DNA of 64,000 nucleotides from Marivivens sp. Its GTDB lineage: Bacteria > Pseudomonadota > Alphaproteobacteria > Rhodobacterales > Rhodobacteraceae. Made by a program: the position numbers and the translations under genes. The DNA lies in NCBI GenBank assembly GCA_024642115.1, contig JAHEBU010000007.1, forward strand, positions 169,968 to 233,967. Direction: 5' to 3'. Shown here piece after piece: positions 7,469 to 15,222 of the stretch (the first letter of the stretch is position 1; each line of letters opens with the position of its first letter). The notes beneath the pieces were generated by a model. That model made no database searches. It was not told the origin of the DNA and saw only the letters and a list, made by a program, of their open reading frames with translations.

Positions 7469-8662
7469 ATGGGCGACAACGACAAGAATGGCTGGAGCAA
7501 ACGGACCCGCGCCGTGCACACCGGCATCCGCCGCAGCCAGTATGGCGAGGTGAGCGAGGCGATGTTCCTGACCCAGGGCTTCGTCTACGACACCGCCGAG
7601 GCGGCCGAGGCGCGGTTTATCAAATCGGGCGACGACGAATTCATCTATGCCCGCTACGGCAACCCCACCGTGCGGATGTTCGAGGATCGGCTGTCCGACC
7701 TGCTGGGGTTCGAGGATGGCTTTGCCTGCGCGTCCGGCATGGCGGCGGTCAACGGGGCGCTGATGGCGCTGCTCAAGGCAGGCGATCATGTGGTGGCCGC
7801 GCGGGCGCTGTTCGGGTCGTGCCTCTATGTGCTTGAGGATGTGCTGCGGCGTTTCGGGGTCGAGGTGACGCTGATCGATGGGACGGACAATTCGGCGTGG
7901 GACACGGCGATCCGGGCCAATACCCGGCTGGTGTTCCTCGAATCCATCTCCAACCCCACGCTCGAGGTCATTGATCTGGCCCATGTCTGCGCCGTAGCCC
8001 ACGCCAACGGGGCGCTCGTGGTGGTAGATGATGCCATGACCACGCCAGTCTTTTCCTATGCGGCCGCCTGCGGGGCCGACATCGCCGTGATCTCGACCAC
8101 CAAACATGTGGACGGACAGGGGCGGATGCTGGGCGGTATGATCTGCGGCACCCGCGACCTGATCCGCGGACCAGTTGAGACCTACCTCAAGCATACCGGC
8201 GGGGCGATGAACCCCTTTACCGCCTGGACCCAGCTCAAATCGCTCGAAACGATGGATCTGCGCGTCCGCGCACAGGCCTCTAGCGCACTCACGCTCGCTC
8301 AGGCGCTTGAAGGGCACCCCAAGATCGGTTTGGTCCGCTATCCGGGCCTTCCCTCGCACCCGCAACACCAGGTCGCAAAGGCCCAGTCCGCCTCGGGCGG
8401 GACAGTCTTTGCCATTGATGTAGCAGGCGGAAAAGAGGCCTGCTTCCGCTTCCTCAACGCGCTCGAAATATTCACCATTTCCAACAACTTCGCCGACAGC
8501 AAATCGATCGTGACGCACCCAGCCACGACCACGCACCAAAGGCTGCCGCAACCGCAAAAAGACCTGCTCGGGATCACCCCCGGCCTCGTGCGCATCTCCT
8601 GCGGGCTCGAGGATACCGACGACCTTCTGGCCGACCTGCGACAGGCGCTCGACGCCGCATGA
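7469..8662 (+). CDS. metZ: O-succinylhomoserine sulfhydrylase (MetZ)
   Basis: 397 residues of the Cys/Met-metabolism PLP enzyme family. It would make homocysteine directly from O-succinyl- (or O-acetyl-) homoserine and sulfide. Visible: YARYGNPTVRMFE, ASGMAAVNGAL for phosphate binding, and the PLP lysine in ISTTKHVDGQG (Lys212), followed by GRMLGG and a C-terminal SKSIVTHPATTTHQRL segment as in MetZ. ATG 7469 follows GAGGACG; an earlier in-frame ATG at 7427 lies inside the terminator and is rejected. The SAM-II leader supports a methionine role. Acyl preference (succinyl versus acetyl) cannot be read from sequence. Confidence 0.93.
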   Translation: MGDNDKNGWSKRTRAVHTGIRRSQYGEVSEAMFLTQGFVYDTAEAAEARFIKSGDDEFIYARYGNPTVRMFEDRLSDLLGFEDGFACASGMAAVNGALMALLKAGDHVVAARALFGSCLYVLEDVLRRFGVEVTLIDGTDNSAWDTAIRANTRLVFLESISNPTLEVIDLAHVCAVAHANGALVVVDDAMTTPVFSYAAACGADIAVISTTKHVDGQGRMLGGMICGTRDLIRGPVETYLKHTGGAMNPFTAWTQLKSLETMDLRVRAQASSALTLAQALEGHPKIGLVRYPGLPSHPQHQVAKAQSASGGTVFAIDVAGGKEACFRFLNALEIFTISNNFADSKSIVTHPATTTHQRLPQPQKDLLGITPGLVRISCGLEDTDDLLADLRQALDAA

Positions 8663-8769
8663 CCGCTGATCCGCGCGACCGTCTGGAACGTATGTTGTGG
8701 GACTACGTTGGAAATCGGTCGCGCGGCCCACATATGGCAGCGTCTGACCAACCCCTGGGGGACCCTGCC

Positions 8770-9870
8770 ATGAACATCCACGCCGAATTCGACCGCGAAC
8801 CCACCCGTGCCGAAGCCGCCGCCGCCCTCGCCCTTCTGCGGCGCTGGGCCGTCGACGTGACCCCCGAAGAGGTGGCAACGCTCGACCCGCTGGTCAGCCG
8901 CCTGATCCCGGGCCAAGAGGTGTCGAACTATCCCGCGCTTGCTCGCGCCTACCCCGAGGATTTCGTGGTGGACGAGGCGTACAAGGCCTCCATGCCCGAC
9001 CTGCAAAACGGACCCTCCTCGCTGATCAAAGGCGAAAAGACCCAGATCCAGCATGTCGGCATCTCCAACTTCCGGCTGCCGATCCGGTTTCACACCCGCG
9101 ACAATGGCGACCTGACGCTGGAAACATCCGTGACCGGCACCGTGTCGCTGGAAGCGGGCAAAAAGGGCATCAACATGTCCCGGATCATGCGGTCGTTCTA
9201 CAAACATGCCGATGAAACCTTCAGCTTTGAAGTGATCGAGGCGGCGCTGAACGACTACCTGACCGACCTCGACAGCTTTGACGCGCGCATCCAGATGCGG
9301 TTCTCCTTCCCGATGAAGGTGTCGTCGCTGCGGTCCGGGCTGCAAGGCTATCAATACTATGACATCGCGCTGGAACTGGTGGAACAGGCGGGCGTGCGCA
9401 AAAAGATCGTGCATCTGGACTACGTCTATTCGTCCACCTGCCCCTGCTCGCTCGAACTCAGCGAACACGCCCGGCAATTCCGGGGGCAACTGGCCACCCC
9501 GCATTCGCAGCGGTCTGTCGCCCGGATATCAGTCGCGCTCGACAATCAGGCCCAGATCCTCTGGTTCGAGGACCTGATCGACATGGCCCGCGCCGCCGTT
9601 CCGACAGAGACGCAGGTCATGGTCAAACGCGAAGATGAACAGGCGTTTGCCGAACTCAACGCAGCCAACCCGATCTTTGTCGAAGACGCGGCACGTCTCT
9701 TCTGCGAACAACTGAAAAAGGACCCGCGCATCGGCGACTTCCGCGTGTTGGCCAGCCACCAGGAAAGCCTGCACAGCCACGACGCGGTCAGCCTGTTGAC
9801 CGAAGGGCTGACCTTTGCCGCACAAAGCCTCGATCCCCGGCTCTTCGCCACGCTCTTCCACGTCGGCTGA
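8770..9870 (+). CDS. folE2: GTP cyclohydrolase FolE2 (type IB)
   Basis: 366 residues. FolE2 converts GTP to 7,8-dihydroneopterin triphosphate, the first step of folate (and possibly queuosine) synthesis; unlike FolE it works without zinc dependence. Visible signatures are IQHVGISNFRLPI, AGKKGINMSRIMRS, and the metal/cysteine motif SSTCPCSLELSEHA followed by TPHSQRS. The ATG at 8770 gives the usual MNIHAEF beginning; the frame extends upstream to 8659 but that part overlaps the end of metZ and is unlike the family. folB and folP lie 12 kb away. Confidence 0.93.
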   Translation: MNIHAEFDREPTRAEAAAALALLRRWAVDVTPEEVATLDPLVSRLIPGQEVSNYPALARAYPEDFVVDEAYKASMPDLQNGPSSLIKGEKTQIQHVGISNFRLPIRFHTRDNGDLTLETSVTGTVSLEAGKKGINMSRIMRSFYKHADETFSFEVIEAALNDYLTDLDSFDARIQMRFSFPMKVSSLRSGLQGYQYYDIALELVEQAGVRKKIVHLDYVYSSTCPCSLELSEHARQFRGQLATPHSQRSVARISVALDNQAQILWFEDLIDMARAAVPTETQVMVKREDEQAFAELNAANPIFVEDAARLFCEQLKKDPRIGDFRVLASHQESLHSHDAVSLLTEGLTFAAQSLDPRLFATLFHVG

Positions 9871-9963
9871 TATCAGGGCAGTGCGCACGCCCTCCTAAAT
9901 CCTGCCAAAGCCTCTCCCCTGCCTTTGTGCCAAAAATATCCTCGGGGGGGAGGCCGCAGGCCG

Positions 9964-9982
9964 GGGGGGCAGACAGCCCCCC
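9964..9982. repeat. Dispersed G-rich palindrome, copy 2
   Basis: Perfect inverted repeat GGGGGGC-AGACA-GCCCCCC, identical to 4347-4365. It is preceded, as in copy 1, by a G-run and a CCGCAGG box (about 9943-9960). Confidence 0.75.
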
Positions 9983-9991
9983 TTCCCCGGC

Positions 9992-10131
9992 GACCCGCAG
10001 GGGCGCAACTCTTGCCAGGCGACCCGCAGGGGCGCAACTCTTGCCAGGCTACCCGCAGGGGCGCAACTCCTGCCAGTCGACCCTCAGGTGCGCAACTCTT
10101 GCTGATCGGCCCGCAGGGGCGCAACCTCTCC
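9992..10131. repeat. Tandem 29-base minisatellite, about 4.8 units
   Basis: Units begin at 9992, 10021, 10050, 10079 and 10108. Units 1 and 2 are identical over 29 bases; units 3 and 4 differ at a few positions; unit 5 is incomplete. The core is CCCGCAGGGGCGCAACTC. The array ends about 60 bases upstream of the decarboxylase start. There are no unique spacers, so it is not a CRISPR array. Confidence 0.9.
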
Positions 10132-10189
10132 CCTTCCCCCCGCAGGCCAAATCCCCCATGCTCGCCGGACCACATGACACGAGGTCCAG

Positions 10190-11779
10190 ATGCGCCCCTT
10201 GGGAGCCCAGATCAGCCACATGCTCAAGGACCGCGGGGTCGAGGTGATCTTCGGCATCCCCGGCGTCCACAATCAGGAACTCTACCGGGGGATAGAAGAG
10301 GCCGGCCTGCGCCACATCCTTGCCCGACACGAACAGGGGGCGGGGTTCATGGCCGACGGCTACGCGCGGGCCACCGGACAGCCCGGCGTCTGCTACGTCA
10401 TCTCGGGACCGGGACTGACGAATATCATGACCCCGATGGGGCAGGCCTATTCGGATTCGGTGCCAATGCTGGTGATTTCCTCCTGCCTTGACGAAACTTC
10501 AGCAACACGCGGCCAACTCCACCAGATGAAGGATCAGGAAGGGGCGGCGCGGGCAGTCTGCGACTGGTCCGAAACAGCGCGGACGGCCGAGGCGGCATAT
10601 CAGTTGATCGACCGGGCGCTGTCGGAATTTGACAGCGGCCGCTCGCGACCCAAACACGTCTGCGTTCCCATCCGCCAACTTGAATCCTCCGCGTCGGCGA
10701 CAGGGCCGTCTCCAACGCCACCGATCCGGGGCAGCGTTCCGGACTTTGTCGTGGCCGATGTTCTGACGCACCTCAGACAGGCCCGCAGACCGCTGTTCAT
10801 CCTGGGCGGCGGGGCGACGGGGGCCGGGGATATGGCCGCAGCGGCGATCCGTGCCGTCGGCGGGGCAGTAATGACCACCTACGCCGGGCGCGGCCTGATC
10901 CCTGACGATGACCCGCTGAACTTCGGGGCCTGCCTGGCCCGCCCGTCCAGTGCCGAGATTTGTGCCAAGGCCGACCTCATCCTCGCCATAGGGACCGAAT
11001 TGGCAGAGGTGGATCTGTGGCGGGATACTCTTGGGCACGGATGCCCGATGATCCGGGTGGATATCGACCCGCAAGTGCTGGCCGCCGATCCATCCACCGA
11101 ACTTGCCCTTCTGGCTGATGCGACAGATTTCCTTGCAATGCTGCGGGCGCTGGCCGAAATCGAGGCCGAGGTTACGCCCCCCGCCACTGACTGGACCCCC
11201 GCCGAAGTCACCGCCGCCCGCGCCCGTTGGCGGGCCGAAATCGACACCGAACGCCCCGGCATCCTGCGGGTGGCCGACGCCCTGCGCGCCTGCCTGCCGG
11301 ATGGCACGATGATCTACTCCGACATGACCCAATTCGCCTACGCGGCCAAGGAGGTCTGGCCGATGGACCGACCCGGCCACTGGCACCATCCCTACGGCTT
11401 TGGGACGCTGGGCTATGCGCTGCCTGCGGCCATCGGCGGGGCGGTGGGGCGGCCGGGCAAGCCCACGCTCTGTATCGCCGGCGACTACGGCTTCCAATAT
11501 ACAGTGCAGGAACTGGCCACAGCGGTCGAACTGGGGCTGCCCTTGCCGATCTTCCTCTGGGACAACGGCAAACTCGGGGAAATCGAGGCGTCGATGGTGG
11601 CCGCCCAGATCGCGCCCAACGCGGTGATCCAGCGCAACCCCGACTTCCTGAAACTGGCCGAGGCGTATGGGGCTTATGCCGCAGCCCCGCAAACGTTGGC
11701 GCAGATGCAGGATGCTGTGCGGGCGGCGTTCTCAGCCGACGCGCCCACCTTGATCCGCGTCACCCCCGACATCGCGTAG
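10190..11779 (+). CDS. Thiamine-diphosphate-dependent decarboxylase (AruI/acetolactate synthase-like)
   Basis: 529 residues with the three-domain layout of TPP enzymes. N-terminal pyrimidine-binding domain: FGIPGVHNQELYRG, catalytic-type Glu in ARHEQGAGFMADGYAR, and ISGPGLTNI; central domain LFILGGGATGAG; C-terminal PP-binding domain with AGDYGFQYTVQELATA and LWDNGKLGEI (GD...N motif). The form RHEQGAGFMADGYAR is shared by 5-guanidino-2-oxopentanoate decarboxylases (AruI) and related oxoacid decarboxylases, so an oxoacid from arginine catabolism is a possible substrate, but acetolactate-synthase-like alternatives remain open. No aru neighbours are present. Start ATG 10190 follows ACGAGG. Confidence 0.75.
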   Translation: MRPLGAQISHMLKDRGVEVIFGIPGVHNQELYRGIEEAGLRHILARHEQGAGFMADGYARATGQPGVCYVISGPGLTNIMTPMGQAYSDSVPMLVISSCLDETSATRGQLHQMKDQEGAARAVCDWSETARTAEAAYQLIDRALSEFDSGRSRPKHVCVPIRQLESSASATGPSPTPPIRGSVPDFVVADVLTHLRQARRPLFILGGGATGAGDMAAAAIRAVGGAVMTTYAGRGLIPDDDPLNFGACLARPSSAEICAKADLILAIGTELAEVDLWRDTLGHGCPMIRVDIDPQVLAADPSTELALLADATDFLAMLRALAEIEAEVTPPATDWTPAEVTAARARWRAEIDTERPGILRVADALRACLPDGTMIYSDMTQFAYAAKEVWPMDRPGHWHHPYGFGTLGYALPAAIGGAVGRPGKPTLCIAGDYGFQYTVQELATAVELGLPLPIFLWDNGKLGEIEASMVAAQIAPNAVIQRNPDFLKLAEAYGAYAAAPQTLAQMQDAVRAAFSADAPTLIRVTPDIA

Positions 11780-11797
11780 GGTGGGTGAAACCCACCC
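11779..11797. terminator. Hairpin between convergent genes (GTAGGGTGGGT element)
   Basis: GGGTGGGT-GAA-ACCCACCC makes an eight-pair stem with a three-base loop directly at the stop codon of the decarboxylase and before the convergent protease-like gene. There is no T-run, so it may be a bidirectional terminator or a dispersed repeat; a related GTAGGGTGGGT sequence occurs at 38485-38506. Confidence 0.55.
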
Positions 11798-11815
11798 ATC
11801 CGGCGGCTTCCACCG

Positions 11816-13603
11816 CTACCAGCAGCTCACCAGAACGGTCGTCTGGGCGGCCTTCTGGGCGATCAGTTCGGGGGTCATGTAGGCCACCGAATCCGTCGTC
11901 TCCACGCTCACCCCGGCCCCGGCAAGGGCCGTCAGGATCGCATCTGCATCGACCGAGAACGACACCTCCGCCGGCAACACCTGCCCATCCTTGGACACCT
12001 TGGGGGCCAGCATGCCCAAAACTGCCCCGCCATTATCGAACACCGGCCCACCCGCATCGCCGGGCTGGGCGGTCAGGGCCAGCCGCTTGATCGTCTCCTC
12101 GCCGTTCAACCCGCGCAGATCGGCCAGCTTTCCAAACGTGACGGAGGGGGCCACCAGAACGGCACCATAAGGGTAGCCTCCCACGGCGACCTCGGATTGC
12201 AGGCGCGGCACGGCGGTCTGAAAGGCGGCCACGGCCAGCGGGGCCAGCGGGGTTTTCGGGGTTAGCACGGCGATGCCAAGGGCCGGATCGGTAAAGCCCA
12301 CCTCAGCCTCGGTCGCCCCGTCCAGCGTGACGTAATCACACGACGCCACAGCCTCGGTCGTGGTCAGAACGCTGCCCTGCCCATCAATGTAAAATCCCGA
12401 GCGGGACAGCTTGGGCTTGCGAATCTCAAGGCCCGCCAGAAGGTCAATCGCCTGATCTTCGCCCGGCTGCACCAGTCCCGGATCAAGGGACCCATCGACT
12501 GTCGCAAAGCTTGCCTTCATCGTTTCCAGCAAACGGGTGCGCCGTTCTTCGTCGCCAGCCGGCCAGATCAAGGCAAAGCCCTTTATGACCCCGTCATCCA
12601 GACGCGCCTGAATATAAGTATGCGCGACGGCATCCGTGCCCTCGATCTCGAACGACCGATCCTTGAGAGTTCGCGGACCCTCGGTCGGCACCATCGCCAG
12701 GGTCTGAAGGATCTGATACAGGCCCGCCAACCGGTCCGCGTCGCCTTCCTGCGAAATCAGCAGGACCTGCGCTTGCAGATCGCCCTTGGGGGCGAACCGG
12801 GCAAACGGCGGCTCGTAGCGGTCAAAGGCCACCACGGCGGTCGGCATCTGCATCTCGATGCCCGTGGCATCGTCGCGCACCAGTTGCAGGTCAAGGCCGT
12901 TCAGCACAGCGTTGTAGGCGGCCAGCAATTCTGCCCGCTGGGCGGTTGTCAGAACACCAGTCGGTTCATGATTGTTGGCGGTCTGCCAGGCAGCCATCGA
13001 CGACCGGGTGCCACGGCCATAGGCGCCATCAATGGCGGCGTCATAAAACCCCGCCCATTTCAGGGCGGTCTGCAACAACTCCCGCTCGGGGCGGGACAAC
13101 TCGGATTCAGACTCCAGCGCCTCTGCCCGGGTCTCGTCCGGTAACTGGATCACAGGCTCGGGGGCCGGGGCGGCCACGGGTTCGGGAGCCGTCGCAGGTT
13201 CTACCGGGGTGACGGACGGGTCCTGTGCCGCAGTGGCAAGGGGGATCGGTTCTGGCGTCGCCACCAGCGATGCCCCAATCGGCCAGAACTGCTGCCGAAA
13301 CCGGCTGCCATCCTCGATGTAGCTGTCTGACGGAATGGCGCTTTGACCACGCAGGTCGCGCAGGCGCTGAACGGCATCATCCGGGGCATAAGGGCCCAGC
13401 ACGATCCCATACAGACCCGACCGCAACTGGAACCCAGCCACGTCCGGTAGACGGGCGGCATAATCGCGCACCCGCGTCTGGGCGACGGCAAGTGTCGGGG
13501 CTGCTTCGATCTGCACCCAGGCGACCGATTGGGCGCGGGCGGCATCTGAAAACGAAAGAGTCATGCAAAATGTCATGAAAAGGACGAAAAGACGGGGGAT
13601 CAT
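11816..13603 (-). CDS. Exported SPOR-like/peptidoglycan-binding protein with degenerate trypsin-like domain
   Basis: 595 residues. Signal peptide MIPRLFVLFMTFCMTLSF..AARA; an SPOR-like region (VAWVQIEAAPTLAVAQTRV..GIVLGPY, residues about 27-95); a Pro/Ala linker; a peptidoglycan_binding_1 repeat (LLQTALKWAGFYDAAIDGAY, about 180-225); and a C-terminal trypsin-like fold (about 400-595). In that fold the active-site motif reads GDAGGPV with Ala517 in place of serine, and VLTTTEAVASC lacks the expected TxAHV histidine. It is therefore probably a non-catalytic envelope protein that binds septal or side-wall peptidoglycan. Such proteins are usually named serine proteases; that name would be misleading here. 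Confidence 0.8.
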   Translation of the reverse strand: MIPRLFVLFMTFCMTLSFSDAARAQSVAWVQIEAAPTLAVAQTRVRDYAARLPDVAGFQLRSGLYGIVLGPYAPDDAVQRLRDLRGQSAIPSDSYIEDGSRFRQQFWPIGASLVATPEPIPLATAAQDPSVTPVEPATAPEPVAAPAPEPVIQLPDETRAEALESESELSRPERELLQTALKWAGFYDAAIDGAYGRGTRSSMAAWQTANNHEPTGVLTTAQRAELLAAYNAVLNGLDLQLVRDDATGIEMQMPTAVVAFDRYEPPFARFAPKGDLQAQVLLISQEGDADRLAGLYQILQTLAMVPTEGPRTLKDRSFEIEGTDAVAHTYIQARLDDGVIKGFALIWPAGDEERRTRLLETMKASFATVDGSLDPGLVQPGEDQAIDLLAGLEIRKPKLSRSGFYIDGQGSVLTTTEAVASCDYVTLDGATEAEVGFTDPALGIAVLTPKTPLAPLAVAAFQTAVPRLQSEVAVGGYPYGAVLVAPSVTFGKLADLRGLNGEETIKRLALTAQPGDAGGPVFDNGGAVLGMLAPKVSKDGQVLPAEVSFSVDADAILTALAGAGVSVETTDSVAYMTPELIAQKAAQTTVLVSCW

Positions 13604-13777
13604 GGGGCCTCGAACTCGGTTACCTGGTCGTCAAAACCAATTCGATCCAAACCCTAACAGACGCATCTGCGACTGCATCACGAATCTGACTGTTTTTGGC
13701 CGGATTTGACGATCCGTGGCCCAATTGACCCTGTCCGCGCTCCGGCCTATGCACGGGCGAACAAAATCGAGGGCGAC

Positions 13778-14695
13778 ATGGCCGACCAACCGCGCAGTTT
13801 CCAAGAGATCATTCTCAGGCTTCAGGCCTATTGGGCGGCGCGCGGCTGTGCGGTTCTGCAACCCTACGACATGGAGGTGGGGGCGGGCACCTTCCACCCC
13901 GGCACGACGCTGCGCAGCCTTGGGTCGCGGCCTTGGGCGGCGGCCTACGTTCAGCCCTCGCGACGGCCAACCGACGGGCGTTACGGGGAAAATCCCAACC
14001 GGATGCAGCACTACTATCAGTATCAGGTGATCATAAAGCCCTCGCCGCCCGACCTTCAGGACCTCTACCTCGGCTCGCTTGCCGCCATCGGCATCGACGC
14101 CGCCCTGCACGACATCCGCTTTGTCGAGGATGACTGGGAATCCCCCACGCTCGGGGCTTGGGGGCTGGGGTGGGAGGTCTGGTGCGACGGCATGGAAGTG
14201 TCACAGTTCACCTATTTCCAGCAGGTTGGCGGGCATGACTGCGTGCCGGTGTCGGGCGAATTGACCTATGGGCTGGAACGGCTGGCGATGTATGTGCTGG
14301 GCGTGGATCACGTCATGGACATGCCCTTCAACGACCCGCAATCGCCTATCCCGCTGACCTACGGCGATATTTTCCGGCAGACCGAACAGGAATATTCGCG
14401 CTGGAACTTTGACGTGGCCGACACGGACATGCTGCTTCAGCACTTCAAGGATGCCGAGGCCGAGTGTCAGCGCATCCTGTCCACGCCGCAGCCTGACAAG
14501 GCCGGGCGCACCATCGTCATGGCCCATCCGGCCTATGACCAGTGCATCAAGGCCAGCCATTTGTTCAACCTTCTGGACGCGCGGGGCGTCATTTCGGTCA
14601 CCGAACGGCAGGCCTATATCGGCCGGGTTCGGGCCTTGGCCAAGATGTGCGCCGATGCCTTTGTCACCACCCCCGCGGGTGGGGCAGCGGCATGA
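13778..14695 (+). CDS. glyQ: Glycyl-tRNA synthetase alpha subunit
   Basis: 305 residues; catalytic subunit of the bacterial alpha2beta2 GlyRS that charges tRNA-Gly. Recognised by [54 protein letters not shown] and [20 protein letters not shown]. The ATG at 13778 (MADQPRSFQ) matches the family beginning; an in-frame start at 13706 would add an unlikely Arg/Pro-rich tail. Its stop overlaps the next gene (ATGA), and glyS follows that, so all three form one operon. The upstream 174 bases separate it from a divergent gene and must hold the promoter. Confidence 0.97.
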   Translation: MADQPRSFQEIILRLQAYWAARGCAVLQPYDMEVGAGTFHPGTTLRSLGSRPWAAAYVQPSRRPTDGRYGENPNRMQHYYQYQVIIKPSPPDLQDLYLGSLAAIGIDAALHDIRFVEDDWESPTLGAWGLGWEVWCDGMEVSQFTYFQQVGGHDCVPVSGELTYGLERLAMYVLGVDHVMDMPFNDPQSPIPLTYGDIFRQTEQEYSRWNFDVADTDMLLQHFKDAEAECQRILSTPQPDKAGRTIVMAHPAYDQCIKASHLFNLLDARGVISVTERQAYIGRVRALAKMCADAFVTTPAGGAAA

Positions 14696-15222
14696 AGGTC
14701 CGGATTGTAATAGTGGGGATGATCGTGATTGCAGCCGTGGCGGGGATCGCCCTCTATTACCTTCAGGAATACGCCTACTATGTGGACGTGCCCGCCGATC
14801 AGGTTGCAGGAGTGCAACTTGTCTCAGTCTCGACCGGGGCGCCTGAGCCGATTGTGTTCGAAAACTTCAAGGCGATCGACAGCGATTCAGCCCCCGTCCG
14901 GTTCCGGGCCTGTTTCCAGACGCCCACCTCGCTGGCCACGCTGACCGAAACGTTCAAGATCTACGAGGCGCCCGTCCCGCTGAACGCGCCGCGCTGGTTC
15001 GACTGTTTCGACGCCCAGACCATCGGTGCCGATCTGGAAAGCGGGACCGCCGTTGCCTTTCTCGCGCAGGAAAACGTGACCTATGGCGTGGACCGGGTTG
15101 CGGCCATCTATCCCGATGGGCGCGGGGTGGAATGGAACCAGATCAACGAATGCGGGGCGGTCGTGTTCAACGGCGACCCCGCCCCCGAAGGCTGCCCGCC
15201 GCCCCCCGAAGGACTCCAGTAA
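14692..15222 (+). CDS. DUF6446-type small membrane-anchored protein between glyQ and glyS
   Basis: 176 residues. An N-terminal helix ([23 protein letters not shown]) anchors it to the inner membrane; the rest is periplasmic, with four cysteines (RFRACFQ, WFDCFD, NECGAV, EGCPPP) and a proline-rich end. I recognise it as the protein that commonly sits between glyQ and glyS in Rhodobacterales (DUF6446); its role is unknown. It starts with the ATGA overlap on glyQ and its stop shares one base with the glyS ATG, so translation is coupled on both sides. Nothing links it to tRNA charging biochemically. Confidence 0.8.
   Translation: MKVRIVIVGMIVIAAVAGIALYYLQEYAYYVDVPADQVAGVQLVSVSTGAPEPIVFENFKAIDSDSAPVRFRACFQTPTSLATLTETFKIYEAPVPLNAPRWFDCFDAQTIGADLESGTAVAFLAQENVTYGVDRVAAIYPDGRGVEWNQINECGAVVFNGDPAPEGCPPPPEGLQ

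Larger units (their letters stand above)
9871..10189. other. Gene-free, repeat-rich 319-base gap
   Basis: No gene is supported here. The first part contains AAAATATCC and a G-run, then hairpin copy 2 of the dispersed palindrome (9964-9982) and a tandem array of 29-base units (9992-10131). The last about 60 bases before the next gene hold a pyrimidine-rich stretch and CATGACACGAGG, which provides the ribosome site (GAGG) of the following gene. Confidence 0.7.

Noticed and set aside
9992..10131. CRISPR array
   Set aside because: The 29-base units are directly contiguous, without unique spacers, and no cas gene is nearby.
10190..11779. Acetolactate synthase large subunit (ilvB)
   Set aside because: The protein has RHEQGAGFMADGYAR like other TPP enzymes, but no ilvH is adjacent and the N-terminal sequence resembles AruI-type decarboxylases more; left as family-level call.
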